52,203 nucleotides of DNA from Pseudomonas sp. PA15(2017) (GTDB lineage Bacteria; Pseudomonadota; Gammaproteobacteria; Pseudomonadales; Pseudomonadaceae), in contig NZ_MSXV01000015.1 of the NCBI RefSeq assembly GCF_001945395.1, positions 346 to 52,548 on the forward strand, written 5' to 3'. This document shows, one piece after another, positions 45,764-52,203 of this stretch. Both the position numbers and the translations under genes were made by a program. Each line of letters starts with the position of its first letter. Within the stretch, counting starts at the first letter, position 1. The notes beneath the pieces are model-generated. The model did no database searches and was not told where the DNA came from. It was given only the letters and a program-made list of their open reading frames with translations.

Positions 45764-46312
45764 ATGTTCAAATACATATGGGACGTACTGGTCGGCACCG
45801 GCACGCAATTGCGCAGCCTGGCCATGGTCTTCGGCCATGGCTTTCGCAAGCGCGACACCCTGCAATACCCGGAAGAACAGGTCTACCTGCCGCCGCGCTA
45901 CCGCGGCCGCATCGTCCTGACCCGCGACCCCGACGGCGAAGAACGCTGCGTAGCCTGCAACCTGTGCGCCGTGGCCTGCCCGGTAGGCTGCATTTCGCTG
46001 CAGAAGGCGGAAACCGAAGACGGCCGCTGGTACCCGGACTTCTTCCGCATCAACTTCTCGCGCTGCATCTTCTGCGGCCTGTGCGAGGAAGCCTGCCCGA
46101 CCACCGCGATCCAGCTCACCCCGGATTTCGAAATGGGCGAGTTCAAGCGTCAGGACCTGGTGTACGAGAAGGAAGACCTGCTGATCTCCGGCCCCGGCAA
46201 GAACCCGGACTATAACTTCTACCGCGTGGCCGGCATGGCCATCGCCGGCAAGCCGAAAGGCGCCGCGCAAGACGAAGCCGAGCCGATCAACGTCAAGGGG
46301 TTGTTGCCATAA
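45764..46312 (+). CDS. nuoI: NADH-quinone oxidoreductase subunit I
   Basis: This 182-residue ferredoxin-like subunit holds two 4Fe-4S clusters (N6a and N6b); the ligands are in [15 protein letters not shown] and [15 protein letters not shown]. The ATG at 45764, with AGGAG (45751-45755) at proper spacing, gives the family's MFKYIWDVL opening. The frame is open 26 codons earlier, but that part lies in the repeat element. Its TAA overlaps the nuoJ ATG by one base. Confidence 0.97.
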   Translation: MFKYIWDVLVGTGTQLRSLAMVFGHGFRKRDTLQYPEEQVYLPPRYRGRIVLTRDPDGEERCVACNLCAVACPVGCISLQKAETEDGRWYPDFFRINFSRCIFCGLCEEACPTTAIQLTPDFEMGEFKRQDLVYEKEDLLISGPGKNPDYNFYRVAGMAIAGKPKGAAQDEAEPINVKGLLP

Positions 46313-46821
46313 TGGAATTCGCCTTCTACTTCTCCGCAGGGGTCGCGGTTGCTTCGACCTTCGGCGTGATCACCGGCAAGAACCCGGTGCATGCCCTGCT
46401 CTACCTGATCATCTCGCTGCTCGCCGTGTCCATGGTGTTCTTCAGCCTCGGCGCGCCGTTCGCCGGCGCCCTGGAGATCATCGTCTACGCCGGCGCCATC
46501 ATGGTGCTGTTCGTGTTCGTGGTGATGATGCTCAACCTCGGCCCGGCTTCGGTACAGCAGGAACGCACCTGGCTGACCCCGGGCATCTGGATCGGCCCGG
46601 CGTTGCTTTCCGCGCTGCTGCTGGGTCAGCTGTTGTACGTGCTGTTCGCCGTCCCGAGCGGCGCCACCATCGGCCACACCACGGTCGATGCCAAGGCCGT
46701 GGGCATTCACCTGTTCGGCCCTTATCTGCTGGCCGTCGAGCTGGCGTCCATGCTGCTGCTGGCCGCACTGGTCGCCGCCTATCACCTGGGCCGTAACGAC
46801 ATCAAGGATGCTACGCCATGA
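46312..46821 (+). CDS. nuoJ: NADH-quinone oxidoreductase subunit J
   Basis: This 169-residue membrane subunit has five helices, including [20 protein letters not shown] and the pi-bulge helix region [20 protein letters not shown] that takes part in coupling. It shares one base with the nuoI stop and overlaps nuoK by four. Confidence 0.96.
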   Translation: MEFAFYFSAGVAVASTFGVITGKNPVHALLYLIISLLAVSMVFFSLGAPFAGALEIIVYAGAIMVLFVFVVMMLNLGPASVQQERTWLTPGIWIGPALLSALLLGQLLYVLFAVPSGATIGHTTVDAKAVGIHLFGPYLLAVELASMLLLAALVAAYHLGRNDIKDATP

Positions 46822-47126
46822 ACGGTATTCCAATGGAGCACGGCCTGGCGCTGGCCGGCGTGCTGTTCAGCCTCGGCCTGGTCGGCCTGATGGTGCGCCG
46901 CAACATCCTGTTCGTGCTAATGAGCCTGGAAGTGATGATGAATGCCGCCGCCCTCGCCTTCGTGGTCGCTGGTGCGCGCTGGGGCCAGGCTGACGGGCAG
47001 ATCATGTTCATTCTGGTCATCGCCCTGGCCGCCGCCGAAGCGAGCATCGGCCTGGCGATCCTGCTGCAGCTGTATCGCCGCTTCCACACCCTCGATATCG
47101 ACGCAGCCAGCGAGATGCGCGGATGA
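46818..47126 (+). CDS. nuoK: NADH-quinone oxidoreductase subunit K
   Basis: This 102-residue subunit has three helices and the conserved acidic residues of the proton path ([15 protein letters not shown] and [20 protein letters not shown]). Both ends overlap neighbouring genes by four bases. Confidence 0.96.
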   Translation: MNGIPMEHGLALAGVLFSLGLVGLMVRRNILFVLMSLEVMMNAAALAFVVAGARWGQADGQIMFILVIALAAAEASIGLAILLQLYRRFHTLDIDAASEMRG

Positions 47127-48970
47127 ACCTCCTATTCCTGACCCTACTGTTCCCATTGATCGGCTGGTTCATCCTGGCCTTTTCCCGCGGCCGCCTGAGC
47201 GAAGGCGCTGCCGCCATCGTCGGTGTCGGCTCGGTCGGCCTGTCGGCCCTGACCACCGCCTGGATCATGTGGCAGTTCAACGTCGCGCCACCGGCAGACG
47301 GCGTTTACACCCAGACCCTGTGGCAGTGGATGAGCGTCGACGGCCTGGCGCCGAGCTTCACCCTGTACCTGGACGGCCTGTCGCTGACCATGCTCGGCGT
47401 GGTTACCGGCGTGGGCTTCCTGATCCACATGTTCGCCAGTTGGTACATGCGTGGTGAAGAGGGTTACTCGCGTTTCCTCTCCTACACCAACCTGTTCATC
47501 TTCAGCATGCTGCTGCTGGTGCTGGGCGACAACCTGATGACCCTGTTCTTCGGGTGGGAAGGCGTGGGCCTGTGCTCGTACCTGCTGATCGGCTTCTATT
47601 ACAAGCACGTGCCCAACGGTAACGCGGCGCTGAAGGCGTTCATCGTCACCCGGATCGGCGACGTGTTCCTGATGATCGGCCTGTTCCTGCTGTTCCTCAA
47701 CCTCGGCACCCTGAACATCCAGGAGCTGATGGTGCTGGCCCCGCAGAAGTACGCAGCCGGCGATACCTGGCTATGGCTGGCGACCCTGATGCTGCTCGGC
47801 GGCGCGGTCGGTAAATCCGCCCAGTTGCCCCTGCAGACCTGGCTGGCCGACGCCATGGCCGGCCCGACTCCGGTTTCTGCACTGATCCACGCCGCCACCA
47901 TGGTCACCGCGGGCGTCTATCTGATCGCCCGTACCAATGGCCTGTTCCTGTTGACCCCGGAGATTCTCGAGCTGGTCGGCATCGTCGGTGGCGTGACCCT
48001 GGTGCTGGCGGGTTTCGCCGCCCTGGTACAGACCGACATCAAGCGCATCCTCGCCTACTCGACCATGAGCCAGATCGGCTACATGTTCCTGGCCCTGGGC
48101 GTTGGCGCCTGGGACGCGGCGATCTTCCACCTGATGACCCACGCCTTCTTCAAGGCGCTGCTGTTCCTCGCCTCCGGTTCGGTGATCCACGCCTGCCACC
48201 ACGAGCAGAACATCTTCAAGATGGGCGGCCTGTGGAAGAAGCTGCCGCTGGCCTATGCCAGCTTCATCGTCGGCGGCTCGGCCCTGGCGGCGCTGCCGCT
48301 GATCACCGTGGGCTTCTACTCCAAGGACGAGATTCTCTGGGAAGCCTTCGCCAGCGGTAATTCCGGCCTGCTCTACGCCGGCCTGCTGGGCGCCTTCATG
48401 ACCTCGATCTACACCTTCCGGCTGATCTTCATCGCCTTCCATGGCGAGCAAAAGACCGACGCCCATGCCGGTCATGGCATCGCCCACAACCTGCCGCTGA
48501 TCGTGCTGATCGTGCTGTCGACCTTCATCGGCGCCTGGATCACCCCGCCGCTGGCTGGCGTGCTGCCGCAGAGCGCCGGCCATGCCGGTGGCGAGGCCAA
48601 GCACAGCCTGGAAATCGTCTCGGGCTGCATCGCCCTGGCCGGTATCCTGTTAGCAGCGATGCTGTTCCTCGGCAAGCGCAATTTCGTCAGCGCCGTCGCG
48701 GGCAGCGCGCCGGGTCGGTTCCTGTCGGCCTGGTGGTTCGCCGCCTGGGGCTTCGACTGGCTTTACGACAAGATTTTCGTGCAGCCCTACCTGTTCTTCT
48801 GCCGAGTGCTCGCCCGTGACCCGATCGACGGTGCCATCGGCATCGTCCCGCGCCTGGCGCGTGGTGGTCATGGCGTACTGAGCCGCAGCGAAACCGGGCA
48901 TCTGCGCTGGTACGCCATCTCCATCGCCGGGGGCGCCGTGCTGGTGCTCGCTGCCGTGCTGCTGGCCTGA
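47123..48970 (+). CDS. nuoL: NADH-quinone oxidoreductase subunit L
   Basis: This 615-residue antiporter-like subunit is the distal proton pump and carries the long lateral helix at its C terminus. Family hallmarks include [40 protein letters not shown] and [20 protein letters not shown], with the Glu and Lys of the proton channel. It overlaps nuoK by four bases and is followed by a 41-base gap. Confidence 0.97.
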   Translation: MNLLFLTLLFPLIGWFILAFSRGRLSEGAAAIVGVGSVGLSALTTAWIMWQFNVAPPADGVYTQTLWQWMSVDGLAPSFTLYLDGLSLTMLGVVTGVGFLIHMFASWYMRGEEGYSRFLSYTNLFIFSMLLLVLGDNLMTLFFGWEGVGLCSYLLIGFYYKHVPNGNAALKAFIVTRIGDVFLMIGLFLLFLNLGTLNIQELMVLAPQKYAAGDTWLWLATLMLLGGAVGKSAQLPLQTWLADAMAGPTPVSALIHAATMVTAGVYLIARTNGLFLLTPEILELVGIVGGVTLVLAGFAALVQTDIKRILAYSTMSQIGYMFLALGVGAWDAAIFHLMTHAFFKALLFLASGSVIHACHHEQNIFKMGGLWKKLPLAYASFIVGGSALAALPLITVGFYSKDEILWEAFASGNSGLLYAGLLGAFMTSIYTFRLIFIAFHGEQKTDAHAGHGIAHNLPLIVLIVLSTFIGAWITPPLAGVLPQSAGHAGGEAKHSLEIVSGCIALAGILLAAMLFLGKRNFVSAVAGSAPGRFLSAWWFAAWGFDWLYDKIFVQPYLFFCRVLARDPIDGAIGIVPRLARGGHGVLSRSETGHLRWYAISIAGGAVLVLAAVLLA

Positions 48971-49011
48971 CCGATGATCCCGAATACTTTTTCTAAGGAA
49001 ACTCGCCCGTC

Positions 49012-50541
49012 ATGATTCTGCCTTGGCTAATCCTGATTCCCTTTATCGGCGGCCTGTTGTGCTGGCAGGCGGAGCGCTTCGGCGGAACCCTGCCGCGCTG
49101 GATCGCGCTGCTGACCATGTCCCTGCTGTTCGGCCTCGGCCTTTGGCTGTGGGGCACCGGTGACTTCAGCCTCGCGCCTGCGCCGGGTGCCGAGCCACGC
49201 TGGGCCCACGAATTCCAGGTACGCTGGATCGAGCGCTTCGGCATCAGCATCCATCTGGCGATGGATGGCCTGTCGGTGCTGATGGTCACCCTCACCGGCC
49301 TGCTCGGCGTGCTGTCGGTGCTCTGTTCGTGGAACGAGATCCAGAACCGCGTCGGCTTCTTCCACCTCAACCTGATGTGGATTCTCGGCGGTGTGGTCGG
49401 CGTGTTCCTGGCCATCGACCTGTTCCTGTTCTTCTTCTTCTGGGAAATGATGCTGGTGCCGATGTATTTCCTCATCGCGCTCTGGGGTCATAGCGGTAGC
49501 CCTGGCAAGAGCCGCATCAACGCGGCCACCAAGTTCTTCATCTTCACCCAGGCCAGCGGCCTGGTGATGCTGGTGGCGATCCTTGGCCTGGTGTTCGTGC
49601 ACTTCAACCAGACCGGCGTGTTCACCTTCAACTATGCCGACCTGCTCAAGACCGAGCTGTCCGAAGGTACCGAATACTTGCTGATGCTGGGCTTCTTCAT
49701 CGCCTTCGCGGTGAAGTTCCCGGTGGTGCCCTTCCACTCCTGGCTGCCCGATGCCCACGCTCAGGCACCGACCGCAGGCTCGGTGGACCTCGCCGGTATC
49801 CTGCTGAAAACCGCCGCCTACGGCCTGCTGCGCTTCTCGCTGCCGCTGTTCCCGAATGCCTCGGCGGAGTTCGCGCCGATCGCCATGTACCTGGGCGTGT
49901 TCGCGATCATCTACGGCGCCCTGCTGTCGTTCGCGCAGACCGACATCAAGCGCCTGGTGGCCTATTCCAGCGTGTCGCACATGGGCTTCGTGCTGATCGC
50001 CATCTACTCGGGCAGCCAGATCGCCTTGCAGGGTGCGGTGGTGCAGATGATGGCCCACGGCCTTTCGGCTGCGGCGCTGTTCATCCTCTGCGGCCAGCTG
50101 TACGAGCGCCTGCACACCCGCGACATGCGCGAGATGGGCGGCATCTGGGCACGCATGTCCTGGCTGCCGGCGTTGAGCCTGTTCTTCGCGGCTGCGGCAC
50201 TGGGCTTGCCGGGCACCGGCAACTTCGTCGGCGAGTTCCTGATCCTGATCGGCAGCTTCAAGGCCGCACCGTGGGTCACCGTGATCGCGGCGACCGGCCT
50301 GGTACTGGGCTCGGTGTACTCGCTGATCATGATTCACCGCGCCCACTTCGGCCGGGTGAAGAACGACAGCCCGCTGCCGGGCCTGCAATTTCGTGAACTG
50401 AGCATGGTGCTGTGCCTCGCGGTGCTGCTGATCCTGCTCGGCGTTTACCCGCAGCCGGTGCTCGACACCTCTGCCGCCAGCATGCAAGGCGTGCAGCAGT
50501 GGTTCAGTGGCGCTCTCGATCAACTCGCCTCGGGCCGGTAA
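49012..50541 (+). CDS. nuoM: NADH-quinone oxidoreductase subunit M
   Basis: This 509-residue antiporter-like proton-pumping subunit shows [20 protein letters not shown] with the channel glutamate, and [20 protein letters not shown] and [20 protein letters not shown] with the channel lysines. It has about fourteen membrane helices. Eleven bases separate it from nuoN. Confidence 0.97.
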   Translation: MILPWLILIPFIGGLLCWQAERFGGTLPRWIALLTMSLLFGLGLWLWGTGDFSLAPAPGAEPRWAHEFQVRWIERFGISIHLAMDGLSVLMVTLTGLLGVLSVLCSWNEIQNRVGFFHLNLMWILGGVVGVFLAIDLFLFFFFWEMMLVPMYFLIALWGHSGSPGKSRINAATKFFIFTQASGLVMLVAILGLVFVHFNQTGVFTFNYADLLKTELSEGTEYLLMLGFFIAFAVKFPVVPFHSWLPDAHAQAPTAGSVDLAGILLKTAAYGLLRFSLPLFPNASAEFAPIAMYLGVFAIIYGALLSFAQTDIKRLVAYSSVSHMGFVLIAIYSGSQIALQGAVVQMMAHGLSAAALFILCGQLYERLHTRDMREMGGIWARMSWLPALSLFFAAAALGLPGTGNFVGEFLILIGSFKAAPWVTVIAATGLVLGSVYSLIMIHRAHFGRVKNDSPLPGLQFRELSMVLCLAVLLILLGVYPQPVLDTSAASMQGVQQWFSGALDQLASGR

Positions 50542-50552
50542 GGGTTAAATCT

Positions 50553-52055
50553 ATGGAACATCATGCTGTGCAATTCACCACCCAACACCTGATCGCCCTG
50601 CTGCCGCTGCTGGTCACCTGCGCCACCGTGGTGGTGGTCATGCTGGCCATCGCCTGGAAACGCAGCCACGCGATGACCTTCGTGCTCTCGGTGATCGGCC
50701 TCAACGCGGCGCTGCTGTCACTGCTGCCGACCCTTGGCGTCACCCCGCTGCAAGTCACCCCGCTGATGCAGATCGACACCTTCGCCTGTTACTACATGGC
50801 GCTGGTGCTGATCGCGACGCTGGCTTGCGTCACCCTCACCCATGCCTACCTGGGCGAGGCCAAGGTCAATGACGGGCAGACCAAGGGCTACCCGCGCAAC
50901 CGCGAAGAAATGTACCTGCTGCTGCTGCTCTCCGCGGCCGGTGGCCTGGTGCTGGTCAGCACCGAGCACCTGGCAGGGCTGTTCATCGGCCTGGAACTGC
51001 TTTCGGTGCCGACCTACGGGATGATCGCCTACGCCTATTTCAACAGGCGGTCGCTGGAAGCCGGCATCAAGTACATGGTGCTGTCGGCCGCCGGCAGCGC
51101 CTTCCTGCTGTTCGGCATGGCGCTGCTGTATGCCGACGCCGGCAGCCTGAGCTTCGCCCAGATCGGTGCCAGCCTGGCTGCTGCCAGCGGCAGCCAGCTG
51201 GTGCAGATCGGTATCGGCATGATGCTCATCGGCCTGGCGTTCAAGCTGTCCATGGTGCCCTTCCACCTGTGGACGCCGGACGTATACGAAGGCGCTCCGG
51301 CGCCGGTGGCCGTCTTCCTGGCCACTGCCAGCAAGGTCGCCGTGTTCGCCGTGCTGCTGCGTCTGTACCAGCTCTCCCCGGCCACCGCCGGCGGCTGGCT
51401 GAACGACCTGCTGACGGTCATCGCCATCGCCTCCATTCTGTTCGGCAACCTGCTGGCTCTGGTGCAGAACAACCTCAAGCGTCTGCTCGGCTACTCGTCG
51501 ATCGCCCACTTCGGTTATCTGCTGGTGGCGCTGATCGCCAGCAAAGGCCTGGCCGTGGAAGCCATCGGCGTGTACATGGCCACCTACGTGCTGACCAGCC
51601 TGGGCGCCTTCGGGGTGATCACCCTGATGTCGACGCCCTACAACGGCCGTGACGCCGACGCACTGTACGAGTATCGCGGACTGTTCTGGCGTCGCCCGTA
51701 CCTGACCGCGGTGCTGACCGTGATGATGCTGTCGCTGGCTGGTATCCCACTCACTGCAGGATTCATCGGCAAGTTCTACGTGATTGCCGCGGGTGTGCAG
51801 GCGCAACTGTGGTGGCTGATCGGTGCGCTGATCCTGGGTAGCGCCATCGCGGTGTTCTACTACCTGCGCGTGATGGTCACGCTGTTCCTCAACGAGCCGA
51901 ACCTGCAGCGTCACGATGCACCGTTCAACTGGGGCCAACGTGCCGGCGGCATCATGTTGATGCTGGTCGCAGCCCTGGCCTTCGTGCTCGGCGTGTACCC
52001 GCAGCCGCTGCTGGATCTCGTTCAGCAGGCCGGCCTGGCCACTGCCGCGCTCTGA
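50553..52055 (+). CDS. nuoN: NADH-quinone oxidoreductase subunit N
   Basis: This 500-residue antiporter-like subunit is the third proton-pumping homologue and the last gene of the operon. Key segments are [20 protein letters not shown] and [20 protein letters not shown]. The ATG at 50553 has TAAGGG eight bases upstream. A GTG five codons later (at 50568) would give a shorter N terminus closer to the P. aeruginosa protein as I recall it, so the exact start is uncertain by a few residues. Confidence 0.95.
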   Translation: MEHHAVQFTTQHLIALLPLLVTCATVVVVMLAIAWKRSHAMTFVLSVIGLNAALLSLLPTLGVTPLQVTPLMQIDTFACYYMALVLIATLACVTLTHAYLGEAKVNDGQTKGYPRNREEMYLLLLLSAAGGLVLVSTEHLAGLFIGLELLSVPTYGMIAYAYFNRRSLEAGIKYMVLSAAGSAFLLFGMALLYADAGSLSFAQIGASLAAASGSQLVQIGIGMMLIGLAFKLSMVPFHLWTPDVYEGAPAPVAVFLATASKVAVFAVLLRLYQLSPATAGGWLNDLLTVIAIASILFGNLLALVQNNLKRLLGYSSIAHFGYLLVALIASKGLAVEAIGVYMATYVLTSLGAFGVITLMSTPYNGRDADALYEYRGLFWRRPYLTAVLTVMMLSLAGIPLTAGFIGKFYVIAAGVQAQLWWLIGALILGSAIAVFYYLRVMVTLFLNEPNLQRHDAPFNWGQRAGGIMLMLVAALAFVLGVYPQPLLDLVQQAGLATAAL

Positions 52056-52073
52056 TCCGATTGGCGTCCATGG

Positions 52074-52090
52074 AAAAACGGCTGCCTCAG
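52074..52090 (+). terminator. left half of a nuo terminator, apparently interrupted
   Basis: AAAAACGGCTGCCTCAG is what the first arm and loop of a bidirectional terminator would look like, 18 bases after nuoN. The matching arm (GGCAGCC followed by a T-run) is missing; an IS-like end begins at 52092 instead. This is inference from the half that is visible. Confidence 0.4.
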
Positions 52091-52130
52091 CAGACTGTGT
52101 GAAAACCTAGCAGTCCGAGGGTGAGTTGAA

Positions 52131-52164
52131 GACAATGCCTCTATCGGTTGATAGGGGCATTGTC
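52131..52164 (+). other. hairpin in the IS leader
   Basis: GACAATGCCTCTATC (52131-52145) and GATAGGGGCATTGTC (52150-52164) pair along 15 bases with one G-U, around the loop GGTT. It ends just before the transposase start and could shield the start from read-through transcription, as known for several IS elements. Confidence 0.5.
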
Positions 52165-52168
52165 GTTT

Positions 52169-52203
52169 ATGGGTTATATCCAGGGCGAAGGTCGCGGGCA
52201 AAG
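52169..52203 (+). CDS. transposase, IS1182-like, N-terminal fragment cut by the window edge
   Basis: Only 11 codons are visible, MGYIQGEGRGQ. This resembles the conserved N terminus of IS1182-family DDE transposases (typically G-[YF]-I-x-G-E-x-R-x-Q). The hairpin directly upstream and the IR-like sequence 60 bases before support the reading. The fragment is too short for a firm family call. Confidence 0.5.
   Translation, partial: MGYIQGEGRGQ

Larger units (their letters stand above)
52092..52203 (+). mobile_element. left end of an IS1182-like insertion sequence
   Basis: AGACTGTGTGAAAAC (52092-52106) resembles the terminal inverted repeat of IS1182-type elements. It is followed by a strong hairpin, then by an open reading frame beginning like an IS1182 transposase that runs off the window. 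The right end is not visible, so size and family are tentative. Confidence 0.5.

Overview
The window is a piece of a Pseudomonas chromosome (Gammaproteobacteria). The base composition is GC-rich with strong third-position GC. The gene order ftsK-lolA-rarA-crcB-serS / trxB-aat-bpt-infA / clpA-clpS / cspD / idh-nudix-mnmA-hflD-purB / aceA / nuoA-N is the order I know from P. aeruginosa and P. putida. Species cannot be fixed from the sequence alone.

Layout. (1) 1-1500: accessory left edge with a ParD/ParE-type toxin-antitoxin pair, its palindromic operator, and repeat debris. (2) 1507-7413: a MexEF-OprN-type RND efflux operon with a good match to a MexT (LysR) box upstream, closed by a strong terminator. 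(3) 7724-10676: a DsbB-like quinone-linked thiol oxidase, a soluble glycosyltransferase and an orphan TRAP binding protein. (4) 10736-18339, minus strand: cysG, then the ftsK-lolA-rarA-crcB-serS run. (5) 18555-21383, plus strand: trxB, aat, bpt, infA (redox, N-degron tagging, translation initiation). (6) 21507-24168, minus strand: clpA-clpS, which degrade the N-degron substrates made by Aat and Bpt; cspD is divergent. (7) 25239-31348: monomeric NADP isocitrate dehydrogenase, Nudix hydrolase, tRNA thiolase MnmA, HflD, PurB. (8) 31429-34485: a tight four-gene cassette (ribosomal oxygenase of the RoxA/YcfD type, GNAT, unknown protein, truncated secretin-like protein). (9) 34956-36551: isocitrate lyase with a likely RccR-type operator and promoter. 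(10) 36979-52055: the complete 13-gene nuo operon for complex I, with nuoC and nuoD fused. (11) 52092-end: the left end of an IS1182-like element.

How the parts work together. Idh and AceA are the two enzymes that compete for isocitrate, and the NADH-oxidising complex I lies just beyond them. Aat, Bpt, ClpS and ClpA form one N-end-rule degradation pathway, arranged as two convergent units sharing a bidirectional terminator.

Most of the window is conserved core genome. I did not find a convincing undescribed multi-gene system. The non-core signals are: a structured MITE-like repeat inside the nuo operon between nuoH and nuoI; an IS that appears to have split the nuo terminator; three copies of one intergenic repeat; absence of the homodimeric icd gene from its usual place beside idh; absence of mexT next to mexE, where parDE lies instead; and the little-studied roxA-GNAT-unknown-secretin cassette.
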